Source of the DNA: Larix kaempferi
Taxonomy: Eukaryota > Streptophyta > Pinopsida > Pinales > Pinaceae
Direction: 5' to 3'
Length of the DNA: 64,000 bases
Assembly (NCBI GenBank): GCA_027924585.1
Contig: BSBM01000597.1
Coordinates: 3,859,501-3,923,500, forward strand
Under the pieces are notes generated by a model that saw only the letters and a program-made list of their open reading frames with translations, ran no database searches and was not told the origin of the DNA. Positions 1-11,399 of the stretch are shown piece by piece. Each line of letters opens with the position of its first letter. Within the stretch, counting starts at the first letter, position 1. The position numbers were made by a program, and so were the translations under genes.

Positions 1-1797
1 AGGAGGGGGTTTTGGGCTAAGGGGAGTAGTAGAGAGATAGAAAGAGTAGGATGGTTAGGGATGGCAAAGAGGTTAGGGAGAGGGAGAGTGAGTTTAGAGA
101 GAGAGAGAGATGTGTAGAAGCAGGGAAGAGAGATTGAGAGAGGGGGGGTTAGTTAGGGGTAAGGGGATAGGAGGGGGGTTAGCGAGGGGGGGGAGAGAGA
201 GAGAGAGTGAGAGAGGGGGTTAGTAATGGTTAGGGGGAGAGAGGGAGAGAGAGAGAGAGAGGAGAGGGTGTTAGTTGTAGGGAGTGAGAAAGAGAGATGG
301 AAGGTGTGGTTAGAGGTAGGTGGAGGTGTAGGAAGAGAGAGAGACTGAGAGAGGGGGTTAGTAAGGGATAGGGAGAGGAGGGGAGAGAGATAGAGAGGAA
401 GAGGTTATTGGATAGGGGGAGTAGAAGAGAGATATAAAGAGTAGGATGGTTAGGTATATGGGAGAGGTTAGGGAGAGGGAGAGGGAGAGGGGGTTTAGAG
501 AGAGAGAGAGAGGTGTAGAAGCAGGGAAGAGAGAGTGAAATAGGGGTGTTAGTTAGGGGTAAGGGGATAGGAAGGGGGTTAGAAAGGGGGAGAGATAGAG
601 AGTGAAAGAGGGGGTTAGTAATGGTTGGGGGGAAGAGGAGGGACACAGAGAGAGAGAGAGTGAGAGAGAGGGGGTTAGTAATGGTTAGGGGGGGAGAGGA
701 GGGACACAGAGAGAGAGAGAGAGGAGAGGGTGTTAGTTGTAGGGAGTGAGAAAGAGAGATGGGAGATGTGGTTAGAGGTAGGTGGAGGTGTAGGGATAAG
801 AGAGAGAGACTGAGAGAGCCTGAGTTAGTAAGGGCTAGGGATAGGAGGGTAGAGAGATAGAGAGGAGGGGGTTTAGGGCTATGGGGAGTAGGAGAGAGGT
901 AGAAAGAGTAGGATGGTTAGGGATGGGGGAGAGGTTAGGGAGAGGGAGAGGGGGTTCAGAGAGAGAGAGAGAGAGATGTAGAAGAAGGGAAGAGAGAGTG
1001 ATAGAGTGGGGGTTAGTGATGGGTAAGGGGCTAGGAGGGGGGTTGGCGAGGGGGAGAGAGAGAGAGAGTGAGAGAGGGGGTTAGTAATGGTTAGGGGGGG
1101 AGAGGAGGGGGGGAGAGAGAGAGAGAGAGAGGAGTGGGTGTTAGTTGTAAGGAGTGAGAAAGAGAGGTGGAAGGTGTGGTTAGAGGTAGGTGGGGGTGTA
1201 GGGAAGAGAGAGAGACTGAGAGAGGGGGTTAGTAAGGGCTAGGGAGAGGAGGGGAGAGAGATAGAGAGGAGGGGGTTTAGGGATAGGGGGAGTAGGAGAG
1301 AGATAGAAAGAGTAGGATGGTTAGGGATGGGGGAGAGGTTAGGGAGAGGGAGAGGGAGTTTAGAGAGAGAGAGAGAGAGGTGTAGAAGTAGGGAAGAGAG
1401 AGTGAGAGAGGGGGTTTGTATGGGTTGCGAGGAGTAAATAGAGAGAGGGGGTTTAGGGGTATGGGGAGTAGGAGAGACAATAAGAGAGGGGAGGTGGTTA
1501 GGTGTGGGTTGGGTGGGGTGGGGTGGGGTGGGGTGGGGTGGCCGGTTAAGGGTTTATAGAGAGATAAAGAGGGAGGAGGGTGTTAGGGGGTTAGAAGAGA
1601 GAGAGGGGTGGGGTATAGGGGTTGGTGGAGGAGTACAAAAGAGATAGAGAGAGAGGGGGTTAGTAAGGGATGGGTGTAGGAGGGGAGAGAGTGAGCAAGG
1701 GTTAGTAGTGACAGGATTAGGAGAGAGACAGAGGGAGGGGGGTTTAAGAGTGATGGGGATTAGGGAGAGGGAGAGGAGGAGTTAGGGAGTGGTGGGT
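1..1797. repeat. Purine-rich higher-order satellite array
   Basis: The + strand consists almost only of G, A and T; cytosine is rare. A recognisable block beginning near 16 (an AGAAAGAGTAGGATGG core) recurs near 412, 869 and 1281, giving a higher-order unit of about 396-457 bp. The longest unit (412-868) is longer because a short block (about 608-700) is duplicated inside it. Runs of (GA)n alternate with GTTAGGG-, TTTAGGG- and TTAGGGG-like words. The array is cut by the left window edge. Open frames here are by-products of the composition. Confidence 0.9.
1506..1541. repeat. (GGGGT)n G-rich run
   Basis: About six consecutive GGGGT pentamers interrupt the GA-rich array. Four or more closely spaced G3-4 runs meet the sequence rule for a potential G-quadruplex on the + strand. 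Whether it forms in the cell is not shown. Confidence 0.8.
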
Positions 1798-1843
1798 ATA
1801 TAAATTTATTCAACACTTAAAAACATAAATTTCTAAAGTTAAT

Positions 1844-1936
1844 AACGCGTGCACGTTATGCACATACAAAACGTTCAAGCATTTTGTATGTACATAACGC
1901 GCGCGCGCATTTTGTATATACATAATGCACGCCAAT
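1844..1936. repeat. CG-alternating inverted and direct repeat cluster
   Basis: A 17 bp arm at 1855-1871 pairs with 1882-1898 with one mismatch over a 10 base loop. Pairing continues imperfectly outward through alternating GCGC/GCAC sequence. The right arm is repeated directly at about 1908-1935. The CATGCA/GCGCGC composition contrasts with the AT-rich surroundings. It sits just outside the satellite edge and could be a cruciform-forming site or a MITE remnant. Confidence 0.65.
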
Positions 1937-4900
1937 CAAAATATTTGAATTTAAATAGAATGCACGCGCGTTCCGAAGCACCTAATCACCCCCTCCTCCC
2001 ACACCCGCGTGTCAAACACATTCCTATGTGGTTGGTTTGGACTTACCAAAACTGTGCTATGGAATTAACTGAACCATAGCTAATTAGGCATTTCCACCAT
2101 TTTTCTCAATATGCATGTTTTTCACCGCTCTCTAAAACATGACATACATGACCATTATTGAAGGAATTTTAGGCATATATAGATTTTTTTATGCAGATTC
2201 CAAATATGTATTTTTTTTAAATATTCATATTTTCTATTTCTTTCCTAATTTCCTTGTGTCATCACTCCTTAGGTAAAAAACCATGTTATTAGTGTTTATT
2301 CTGTAACTTTGTCATTTCACAACCATTTTAAAAAAAATTGTATGCTGCACTAGTAGACACTGACCTCTACATGCTATAAAAAATCCAAGTCGAAATAGCT
2401 GCATTAAGACCTTCAAAGGCTGCACCCATATTTGACGTTCAGTTCTAAAGGTTTGATCACTTACATAATTAAAAAAAAAATTAAACATTTAATTTTGGAA
2501 AAATAGTGCTGCACTAGTGCTACGGGTTCTATACATGTCTAACAATTTTTGTAGCCCGAAACCATCATTTAGGCACTGAAAGGCTGCACCCACAAAAACA
2601 TATACCTTATCACTTAAAAAAAAAGTGACTGTTAGAAGAAATGAAATTTGAGATAGTTATGTAAATTTCAATACTTAAAACTTATGTATTTGTAAATGTG
2701 ACTCAATTTCCTACGTTTCATCTTTTTTATTCGATGCAAGATATCTTGTGTAAGTATCTAAAAAAAGCCAAGTAAGTTGAGGGATGCCTGCTTTTTCAGT
2801 TTTCTATTGCATCTAACGTGTCAAAAGTGACCCTCATTAACTTGCACATGCCCTCACATTTAAGATAAATCACGAGAGTTAAAAGTAATCATTTTAGAAA
2901 TGTTTCCTAATCTCATTATGGCAACATACTGAAGTCATAGTCATTAACTAGAAATGCCATTCCTACTAAGGTCTTATTGAGATATAAAGGTTTTAATTTT
3001 CATTTCTCTTGAGATTTTTTCAAAGTTTCAAACTCTACATTACCTAAAAATAAATTCAAAATCCTAAAAGTATATATAATATTAAAATGACTATATTACT
3101 GCTAAATGGGAAGCATATTTATGTACAAATCCTCCTACTTTAATTAGTAAAGGTAATAAAATTAAGTGAAGTCACTTTTCTAATGCAACCAAGAAAGGAT
3201 TTTATTGGTTACATAGAATTTGGTCAAAATCACAATGGGAAATATAAACAAATGTGACATGATATTAAAGACAATTTTTATACTAATAGGAAAACTATAA
3301 GAAAAACTATAGAAACTAGAAGGGGTAACCCTCATTCATAAAATAATCAATTGTGCCCATTGTGTATAAAGCATTTAAAAGAAAACAAGAAGATTCATTC
3401 AAAAGTATGACATGAGTTAAGAAAGATGACTAGACACAATTTATCAAATTTAAGAGGGCACCTTTACTTTGCAATCCAAGATATAAAAGACATAAAGATA
3501 TAATAAATGGTTGAAATAAAGAGGCCATTTGAAATACTAGTAAGTAATATCAGAAACAGAACAAATAAAAAACAAAGTTTTAATGAAGGAAGGTGATCCA
3601 AGGCACCAATAACTTTAGAAGAAAATATTGCGAACATCAACCTGATATTGCAATATGACAACTATTCATAGCATGCAATCGAGAAATTAGAAAATTTCAA
3701 TGCTTAAGATCATGTACAGTGAGTCACTAAATACTAGATTATTGAGAAATTAGAAAATTTCAATGCTTAAGATCATGTATAGTGAGTCACTAAATACTAT
3801 ATCATTGTAGAAACATTCACTACTAAATACATCATGATTATATTTTTCATTCAAAATTGAACATTGAGATAACTTTATGAGATAATAAATATCCTTCATA
3901 AGTGAAACGAGACCATTTCAAATTTAAAGAAATGGGAAAGAAAATATATAATGAAATAACAAGTAAGCCAAGCATTTATAAATCATAAAATTTCCAACAA
4001 GTCTCTTCAATAACAGTGAAAACAATTGAGGAATAGGTTGGTTGATAAATAAAGGAGAGTTACAAACTTAAAATACAGTGGGATGAATACTCTTTCCATT
4101 ATCTACATTGTGTGGAAAATACTGATAAATCCATCATAACATTTATCCAAATTCGCAACAAAATAAATATAATCTCTAGTTTTTGGTGATGTATAGTTCA
4201 AATCTCTAATTGTTGTTCAGCTAGGGTATGTTAACTCTTTTCCTTAAAAAGAAAAAAAAATTAAATTGAATCTCCTTATCCAATCTAAACAAAATTATTA
4301 TTTTCTCATATTTCATACATAAATTTTTGGTGTTAGTTTTCTTGCTTCCTATTGGTCTTCATTTCTTTCCTGTTGATTTTTTTTTCTGCAATTAATGCCC
4401 TTCATTCCATGCCAATTGTCTTCCTCATAATTCACATGATTTCTCATTTTATTCCTTCGTCTAGTCTTTGTTCTCTTTCCTCATCCTTCCTCATTATAGT
4501 TGGTTTGTTCTCTATGCCATCTCCAACATGGAATCTTTCACATCTCTCAACTTGTGTCATGTTATTAATCAATCCTACACAAGGTTAAGGCAAATATAGC
4601 AAATTACTAAGTATAAATACTTCATGATAAGGGTCACATCTAGTCAAGTTAATTTGCGTTTGGTTTTCAATTTTAAACACAAAAAGACAAGATTTATATA
4701 CACTAATCTTGCACAAACGAAACTCTTAAATAATAAAGTTGACTTCTTGACTATTCTAATCTATATTATACATATTACATTCTATTAAAGCATTCCTTTA
4801 CACAAAATGAAGCAATTGTTACTTTTGGCTTTACTTTTATCAAAACTTAAAATAATGAAAAACACAAATAATTTTTACAATAAATTAATTTGAATAAAGC

Positions 4901-5010
4901 TTACATGAAATATTTGGATCCTTCCACAACACTTAGTATGTATTATGATCTTTCATAAAAAGGTACATTATGATATTTGATAAATTCAATAAACTCTACA
5001 TTAGAATCCC
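1937..5010. other. AT-rich spacer, no gene recognised
   Basis: No reading frame here shows a recognisable domain, and the longest frames are low-complexity and AT-driven. The only structure I see is a short tandem duplication at 3681-3806, listed separately, and scattered A/T homopolymers. Confidence 0.6.
3681..3806. repeat. 63 bp tandem duplication
   Basis: Two nearly identical copies start at 3681 and 3744 (GAGAAATTAGAAAATTTC start). They differ by only a few bases, so the duplication is fairly recent or has been homogenised. No coding content. Confidence 0.85.
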
Positions 5011-5132
5011 TTTCATATTAAATTCAACACAAGAAAAATAGTACAGTTCTGTTCAATCAGAAATATATCTCTTTCATATTAAATTCAACACAAGAAAAAT
5101 AGTACAGTTCTGTTCAATCAGAAATATATTAT
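5011..5132. repeat. 61 bp tandem duplication
   Basis: Two copies (TTTCATATTAAATTCAACAC start) begin at 5011 and 5072 and are essentially identical. The block lies immediately 3' of the receptor pseudogene on the minus strand, at the place where its homology fades. Confidence 0.9.
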
Positions 5133-6052
5133 AACTGGTAGAATCAAAATTGAACTCGCTTGATCGAAATTTGCCGACCAAAATGCTCACGTAACCATGG
5201 AATCGCCAATTGATCATGTTGAAAACAGCATTATTCATGGATTCAACAGCATTGTTCGTGGCTTAGCCTGTTCATACATGCCATCTTGAAACATCGTCAA
5301 GCCGATAGCATTGATAAAGGGATCATCTGTGTCCCCGTTTCTGATCATATTGGCTCTTGCTTTGAGATTGTTCCGTTTACCATAGCCACCATAACCAGTG
5401 TCTCAATAGAGAAAGCGATACTAATTGGCAATTGCTTAAATCCTGTGTAATTTCCAACCTCAAACCATAATCTTAAGAGGTAAGGCACATTAGGAGCGAC
5501 ACGCAACTTATAGCAACACTTGTTGAGAGGCTTTGGGAAAAACCCTAGATTGTGCAAATAAGAATTGTAGGCCTGTCCAGAAACGATCTTTGCTTTCTGA
5601 CCACCCATATGTAATTAGCGTCGGTGATCCAAGTTCCAGCAACGATCTTTGCTTTCTGACCCTTTCTCCGCAGTTTGGTTTGTTTTCCCTCCGCAATCTC
5701 TGCTCAAAAATCTTTGTACACAGTTAGAACGTAATTAATAAAACAAGATAGAAATGAGGATTCTAAATGATATACAAAACCGAAATAATTATTTCTTTTA
5801 GGTGATTGGAAGGAATGATTGTTAACCTCTCCTCTATGTTTAATTCTTGTGACATGATGCTCTTGTTGAATCCCTATGTATTAACTAGCTTTCCTTAATT
5901 CCTTCAAAATAACAAAAATATAATTTTTCAGCTTAAAAAAAAAAAAAAACTAATCACATACCTGGTTGAGCAGTAATAACAGCCAATAAACACAACAGCA
6001 GGTCAACTAGCGCTATCCAAACGCCCGATTTGTCATATCTGATTTGATCCAT
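5120..6052 (-). pseudogene. 5' part of a malectin-like receptor gene, degenerate
   Basis: Exon 1 (6052-5962) encodes a 30-residue start, MDQIRYDKSG followed by a hydrophobic core and ITAQP. It looks like a signal peptide and ends at a good donor (CAG|GTATGT). An intron of about 250-264 bp runs to an acceptor near 5712-5698. The next exon reads DCGGKTNQTAE, WITDANY, GGQKAKIVSG, LGFFPKPLNKCCYKL, YLLRLWFEVGNYTGF and NGDTDDPFINAIGL in order. This is the hallmark order of plant malectin-like receptor ectodomains (DCG start, C-Y-x-L, GNY-x-G, PFI). The pieces lie in different frames: there is a two-base shift at about 5606, a second shift near 5345, and in-frame stops. A 21-base word at 5581-5601 recurs at 5640-5660. 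No LRR or kinase domain follows. In intact family members the protein is a plasma-membrane receptor kinase. This is a non-functional 5' fragment. Confidence 0.8.
5962..6052 (-). other. Signal-peptide exon with intact splice donor
   Basis: This 91 bp exon opens with ATG at 6052-6050 and has no stop. It encodes charged residues followed by a leucine/valine-rich core and an Ala-Gln-Pro end, as expected for a secretory signal. It ends in phase 1 at CAG|GTATGT. It is the best-preserved piece of the receptor relic. The downstream intron carries an A-rich run (T-rich on the minus strand) at 5934-5949. Confidence 0.7.
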
Positions 6053-6279
6053 TGTTCTACCCAATTTTAGAACAGGCTTCGGAGTTTTAGCAGTAGATTG
6101 AAAGCAGGAGGATTCGAACAAATGGCTACTATCCCTTGACTAGGCTCCATAGAAACTGTCTACCTGAGACTAGACCTTGGCCCGTAGAGACGTCCTGACG
6201 TAGGGTTAGAAAGAATTGCAGATCTTCCAGAGTGGCATCTCACCCACCGGCGAAGGGTGATTTGCTCAACTGTATATCT

Positions 6280-6292
6280 CCTATATATGTCT
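6280..6292 (-). promoter_or_regulatory. Candidate TATA box of the receptor relic
   Basis: On the minus strand the sequence reads ACATATATAGG, about 230 bp upstream of the signal-peptide ATG. That is a reasonable distance for a plant promoter with a 150-200 base leader. No transcript evidence is available. Confidence 0.35.
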
Positions 6293-6352
6293 TTCTCCGT
6301 CTATCTATAAGGAATTGAGTAAAGTAGCAGGGACCTTCATATTCATTTATAG

Positions 6353-6522
6353 GTATGGCCCTCGCTTCTTGTCGGTGGGTACTGGGTACTATAGCTTGGC
6401 CTTCAGAGCGTCCGGATGGCCCTCGCCGCTTGTCGGTGGGGACTATAGCTTGGCCTTCAGAGCGTCCGGATGGCCCTCGCCGCTTGTCGGTGGGGACTAT
6501 AGCTTGGCCTTCAGAGCGTTCC
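6353..6522. repeat. 54 bp GC-richer minisatellite, three copies
   Basis: The word ACTATAGCTTGGCCTTCAG recurs at 6388, 6442 and 6496, an exact 54 bp period. 54 is a multiple of three, so the array is open in one frame and gives an 18-residue repeat, but nothing else supports coding. It is upstream of the receptor relic on the minus strand. Confidence 0.9.
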
Positions 6523-6672
6523 TTGCTTTAATTGACGGTGGGGTCGGTGTTTTTTAACCTACTCGAAAGTAATCAAACGGCGTGCTCACTGGGGTACCCC
6601 AATCTCCTGCATTTTGAAGAAAGGCACAAATATCGACAGGTATCAACTGCGATGGGACCAAACCCCACAAAA

Positions 6673-6742
6673 ACGGCGCGTGATACGTGATATCGGGCCC
6701 ATCAGAACGGCGTGTGATACGTGATATGGGGTCCATCAGAAC
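6673..6742. repeat. 34 bp tandem duplication
   Basis: ACGGCGYGTGATACGTGATAT occurs at 6673 and 6707, each followed by a GG(G)CCCATCAGA-like tail. It is GC-rich compared with the surroundings. Confidence 0.8.
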
Positions 6743-7017
6743 GCCCCATTTCCGAAGGCGTTTTTGCTAGATTCGGTTATAAAAATGGGTGGAATCGTAG
6801 TTACACCCCATTTACTGCGGAACTATGCCATGGAATTGTGTTTCTAGGGGTTTTGGCCTATTTTAAGACGACCCAGATAGTAAAGAGCAATTTCAACAAC
6901 AAATTTTGTGAAGGTGCAAATAATCTAGACTTTAGCTCACTCACAGTATGTGGGTAGACTCACAACACTTATTTTAATCTAGAATTGCAATTTCAAATTG
7001 CTGAAATTAAAATTGTT

Positions 7018-7215
7018 GAAATTACAAGTTTTAATTGCTCAAATTATGATTTAGTGCATCTAAGTATATTCTTAACATGCAAGTTTCAACTTAAAATTAT
7101 TGAAATTACAAGTTTTAGTTACTCAAATTAAGATTTAGTGCATTTGGTTAAATATAATTGAAATTACAAGTTTTATAGTTGCTCAAATTAAGATTTAGTG
7201 CATTTGGTTAAATAT
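7018..7215. repeat. Short AT-rich repeats, three copies
   Basis: GAAATTACAAGTTTTA begins at 7018, 7102 and 7160. It is followed by a conserved GCTCAAATTAAGATTTAGTGCAT-like segment. The copies have diverged. The rest of 6743-7930 shows no recognisable gene. Confidence 0.7.
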
Positions 7216-7934
7216 TTCATGTCATTGAATATTTCCACTCCCTAATTTTTTATTTGTAGATTCTTAATATCCATTTTACTCTAGAATTACAGTTTTAGAT
7301 TGTTAAAATTGCAATTTCATATAGATGACATTTCCACAACGAATTTTTACATCAATAGGTGTTAATATTTTAGAATTTGGGGTGGACTACCACCTATGTT
7401 TTTCCTAAATTGAAAGAGGATGGGACAAGTGTACCCTCAAGATTGAGAAGTGGACTACCATCTATGCTTTTCCTAGATTGAAAGAGGACGGGACAATTGC
7501 ATTGTCTAGATTGATTTTATGGAAGTATTTCAAAATTCAAAATAAACAATTATAAAAAAAGAAATATAAAAAATAATTTGTAGTTGATGCATGGATAACT
7601 CATAACTCATACATGGATAACACACGTAGTACAAGGGCTGATTACAACTAAGCATAGAAAACAAGTGAAAGCTAACTTGCTCATAACACTTAAAACTTAT
7701 GATCTATAAGTGTTCATCAACCACAAGTTAAGTGGCTGTGCTAATTGATATATTCCTTAAAACAGAAAAACAAAAGAACTATACATCTTATCCCAAGCCC
7801 CAAAAAAAACGTGTGTTCTGCATCTGCAAAGTAAAAGAGTAAAAGTGCAGTTGATAACACGTGATTTCTTCCCTATGTGTGAGTCGGTTGTTAAAGTTGA
7901 ATATTTTTTTGAGATTATCGAAGTGATTTGTTGA

Positions 7935-8640
7935 TTGGATGTGTTGTAAACCCTAAAAAAAACCATAATACGACATGCATGATGAATATTGATAGTGGGC
8001 TGGGCTGGCCTGGTGCCACCATTCCTATCCTTACCTTCTCAAATACTTCATGGTGGTCCTTTGTTTTTGTGCGACTCAAGGTCTTTCCCAACTTATTATT
8101 GAACTTTGACAGCCAAACTTCCAAAACACGTCAATCAAATTTAAATTAAAAAGATAGTTGACGGTCTCAAATTTCTTTGGAAGGTACCAAGCGGCCAAAA
8201 TATGTCAGTCAATTTTAAATCAGATAATTGTACCGCCAGCTCTACCCACACAGGGCAATGAAATGGTATTTTTATGACCATTGAATGTGTTGTAAACCCT
8301 AAAAAAAACCATAATACGTCATGCATGATGAATATTGATAGTGGGCTGGGCTGGCCTGGTGCCACTATTCCTATCCTTACCTTCTCAAATACTTCATGGT
8401 GGTCCTTTTGTTTTCGTGCGACTCAAGGTCTTTCCCAACTTATTATTAAACTTTGACAGCCAAACTTCCAAAACACGTCAATCAAATTTAAATTAAAAAG
8501 ATAGTTGACGTTCTCAAATTTCTTTGGAAGGTACCAGAGCTAAGCGGCCAAAATATGTCAGTCAATTTTAAATCAGATAATTGTACCACCAGCTCTACCC
8601 ACACAGGGCAATGAAATGGTATTTTTATGACCATTCAATG
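7935..8640. repeat. ~350 bp tandem duplication
   Basis: The segment starting GTGTTGTAAACCCTAAAAAA at 7941 is repeated at 8287, with an offset of 346 bp growing to 353 bp through small insertions. The copies appear more than 95% identical by eye. Each copy has several TTGAC cores in both orientations and a long GGGCTGGGCTGGCC run. Shadow frames in both copies are conserved only because the DNA is. No domain is recognised. Confidence 0.9.
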
Positions 8641-9834
8641 TGAAGACTCTCTCTGTGAACCAAAATGTCACTTCAATAAAAAGAAATTGATGTCATCTTC
8701 ATTGTCCAGAAGTTGATGTATACCAAACAGATGTCATAATCTCTGAGTCAATGGCCAGGATTTATATTTGGAATGTTCTCAATGGTAAAGTCTTTTCGGT
8801 TTTATCAGATTAGGTTTACAATTTGAGTTGTTTTTTAAATATTAATTAAAGAAGCGACTTAACGAGTGGATACATTTATCTTCAATGAACATATAATAGC
8901 TATCTAAATTTAGATCACAGAATTATGTAATATTTTAAATATCTATCATCATACAAGTATTCGTTGGAGATAGAATTATGTAATGTTTTATTTTTTCTCG
9001 TCATACAAGTGTTCGCTGTCATACAAGTGATGGTACAGCTATCACATAGTTATGTCAGATGGTTTTGAGATGCGTACTAATAATGCACAAATGTCAGATA
9101 GAGAAGACGCAGCAGTGGAACGGACAGCTGGTGTTCTAATGTTTGTGGGCAGAAGTAATAATCGCAACCACTGCATACCCTGAATCCGGTGAACCACATA
9201 TTTGTAAAATTTGAAATCTATAAGGTTTTAATTGTAATCTATTGTAAAACATGTTAAAATTTTTTGGAATAAAAATTTCATTGTTGAAATTGCAAAAATT
9301 AAAAATTAATGAATATAATGAGGATGCTGAAATTATAAAAACTAAAAAAAATTAGTTATTTTTTTAGCCAAAACTCAGTTGTAATAGTTATATATTTAGT
9401 GTCACAAGAATAATAAAGCATGCTGAAAATTCCAAAAAAACAATTATAAAAAAAAAATACAAAAAATAATTGGTAGTTGATTCACGGATAATTCTCACTC
9501 ATGTATGGATAAAAGGTAGTGATAGACAACTCATTTAACTAAAGAAATTAATCATAAAAACATTTTTACTTATGGGATATTGGTCTCCTCTATCAACGTT
9601 GATTATGGAAATATCTAATGATTACCAATCCTTCATCTTGTGCTTTGTAAACCATGAAAATATGGTAACACTTTAAATCTTCAAAATATAAAAGTGAGTT
9701 CTGAACCTGTTGATGATTATAACTAATCGCACCGAGTGAAACTAAGTGCTGTATAGCCCAATATGGGGGAGATGTTGTAATGTTTGTGATGTAACGTTAC
9801 ATTTGTTACTAACAAAATAATTTAAAAATACGTA
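8641..9834. other. Spacer, no gene recognised
   Basis: AT-rich sequence with no convincing coding frame. The stretch around 9420-9530 resembles 7540-7620 (an AATTATAAAAAAA... then TGGTAGTTGAT-like block), so a dispersed repeat is likely. Confidence 0.5.
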
Positions 9835-9839
9835 AAAAA

Positions 9840-9965
9840 AATTCATGTCGGCTCATAAAATAAAAAATTATGGAAAGTATTTAGAAAAAATCCATGTTGG
9901 TTCATAAAATAAAATATTATGAAAAGTAATTTAAAAATAAATGTTCGTTTATAAAATAAAAACTT
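9840..9965. repeat. Short tandem repeats, three diverged copies
   Basis: A block of roughly 55-60 bp ending in (C)ATAAAATAAAA(A/T)TTA recurs three times, each preceded by a TCATGTYGGYTCATAA-like word. Confidence 0.6.
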
Positions 9966-9969
9966 AAAA

Positions 9970-10085
9970 CTTAAACCCGGATCTATCAATCAAAAGAGAT
10001 CAAATTTCTTGAATTTAAATTTAAAAAAATAAATGCATCTCAAGAAATTGGATCCCTTTCAGTGCTTGATAGATATGGGTTTAAG
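9970..10085. repeat. Foldback with ~43 bp arms
   Basis: 9970-10012 (CTTAAACCCGGATCTATCAA start) is an imperfect reverse complement of 10040-10085 (ending TAGATATGGGTTTAAG). About four in five positions pair, over a 27 base loop. It could be an end-to-end MITE or a palindromic scar. I see no coding content. Confidence 0.65.
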
Positions 10086-10914
10086 ATGGATCTATGCTGG
10101 TAATAACAACAAGTAATCACAACTAAACATGGAGAACAACTAACAAATAACTTGTTCATGATACTTAACTTGTGACTTATAAATATTCAGCTACCACAAG
10201 TTAAGTAACTGTATTGGTAATATATAATTTAAGTTACTCCATAAATAAGTAACTAAAGATTTAACTATGCAAGTAACCCTGTCCGAAAGATTCGAAAAAA
10301 ATACACGTTGATAACCGTGCACTCAGTGCGTGATATTCCTTCTCTGTCGTCGATCAGAAATATAATTATTAATGAGAATGGGAATCAATTTTCAAGATAT
10401 TGGCAATGGTAGTGGGTGGCGGTGCAGTGGGAATATTCGTACACGCATGCGCGCAGTTTAGTGGATAGTTGACTAGTAATTTAGTAAAGCCGTGGAATTT
10501 GAGAGAACGTTTTTTCACTTTCTAGAAGTATTCGACACTTAATTTAAAATGTTAGAAATGGAGGTCGATGTATATTCTAAAATAAAACTGTCCAGTTTGC
10601 TATATACCCATAAAAGTTGAAAATCTCCCATAAAGTTTTTGTTTATTAGTGAAGGTGGCATGGTGTTAAATAGTTTATTTAAGTTTTATTATTGTAATGG
10701 ACAATTTACCCAAACCCTGTTACAAAGAACAAGGTTAGATTCAAATAATTCAAAGAAGATTGTGTTATGATATAAACCAGCATAGATTCAAATCCTAGGT
10801 TTTATTAAGAGTGGAGAGGGATCAAAATTTCGTGAGGTGCAAACATCTTCTTAAGTATTGCATGGAAGAAGATTTTACTTTTTACTTTTTATTTTTACAT
10901 TTTATTAATGTCGG
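10086..10914. other. Spacer, no gene recognised
   Basis: The 10110-10260 stretch (ACAAGTTAAGT word, TTAACTTGTGAC) resembles 7680-7760, again suggesting a dispersed low-copy repeat. Nothing else is recognised. Confidence 0.5.
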
Positions 10915-11390
10915 ACAATAATATGGACAAACATGAGCAAACGTTACAAGATCTCCCTCATATTATTACTTTTTATTTTTTATTATTACATTTTATTAAT
11001 GGCCGACAATAATAATGACAAACATGGACAAACATTACAAGATCTCTCTCATATTATTACTTTTTACTTTTTATTTTTACATTTTATTAATGACTAGCAA
11101 TAATATGAACAAACATGGTCAAACGTTACAAGATCTCCCTCATATTATGACTTTTTACATTTTATTATTATATTTTATTAATATGCACAAACATGGCCAA
11201 ACGTTACAAGATCTCTCTCATATTATTATTTTTTACTTTTTATTATTAAATTTTATTAATATGGACAAACATGGACAAACGTTACAATATATCCTTCATA
11301 TTATTATTTTTTACTTTTTATTACTACATTTTATTAATATAAACAAATATGAACAAACATTACAAGATCTCCCTCATATTGGGCTGTAGA
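10915..11390. repeat. 78-92 bp minisatellite, six copies
   Basis: The core ACGTTACAAGATCTCCCTCATATT recurs near 10940, 11032, 11123, 11202, 11280 and 11358. The first intervals are 91-92 bp and the last three are 78-79 bp. As 78 is a multiple of three, the later copies form a 124-codon open frame, but its content is only the repeat (HGQTLQDLPHI-type) and I do not call it a gene. Confidence 0.85.
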
Positions 11391-11399
11391 GCGCCTCTC

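Noticed and set aside
230-1480. Open frames of 67-138 codons in the GA-rich satellite
   Set aside because: They consist only of Leu/Ser/Pro or Arg/Glu/Gly low-complexity sequence that follows from purine-only DNA.
5345-5608. A complete small secreted malectin-domain protein
   Set aside because: The 87-codon frame is only the middle of the domain. Its start Met arises from a frame shift inside WITDANY, and the signal exon does not join it in frame.
6315-6557. 80-codon frame with an 18-residue repeat
   Set aside because: It is open only because the 54 bp minisatellite is a multiple of three. It has no domain and no conserved context.
11015-11389. 124-codon repetitive frame
   Set aside because: It results from a 78 bp minisatellite. 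The other copies with 91-92 bp units break the frame.
10915-11390. CRISPR-like regularly spaced repeats
   Set aside because: Repeats are contiguous tandem units without unique spacers, in a plant-type genome. The same holds for the other arrays here.
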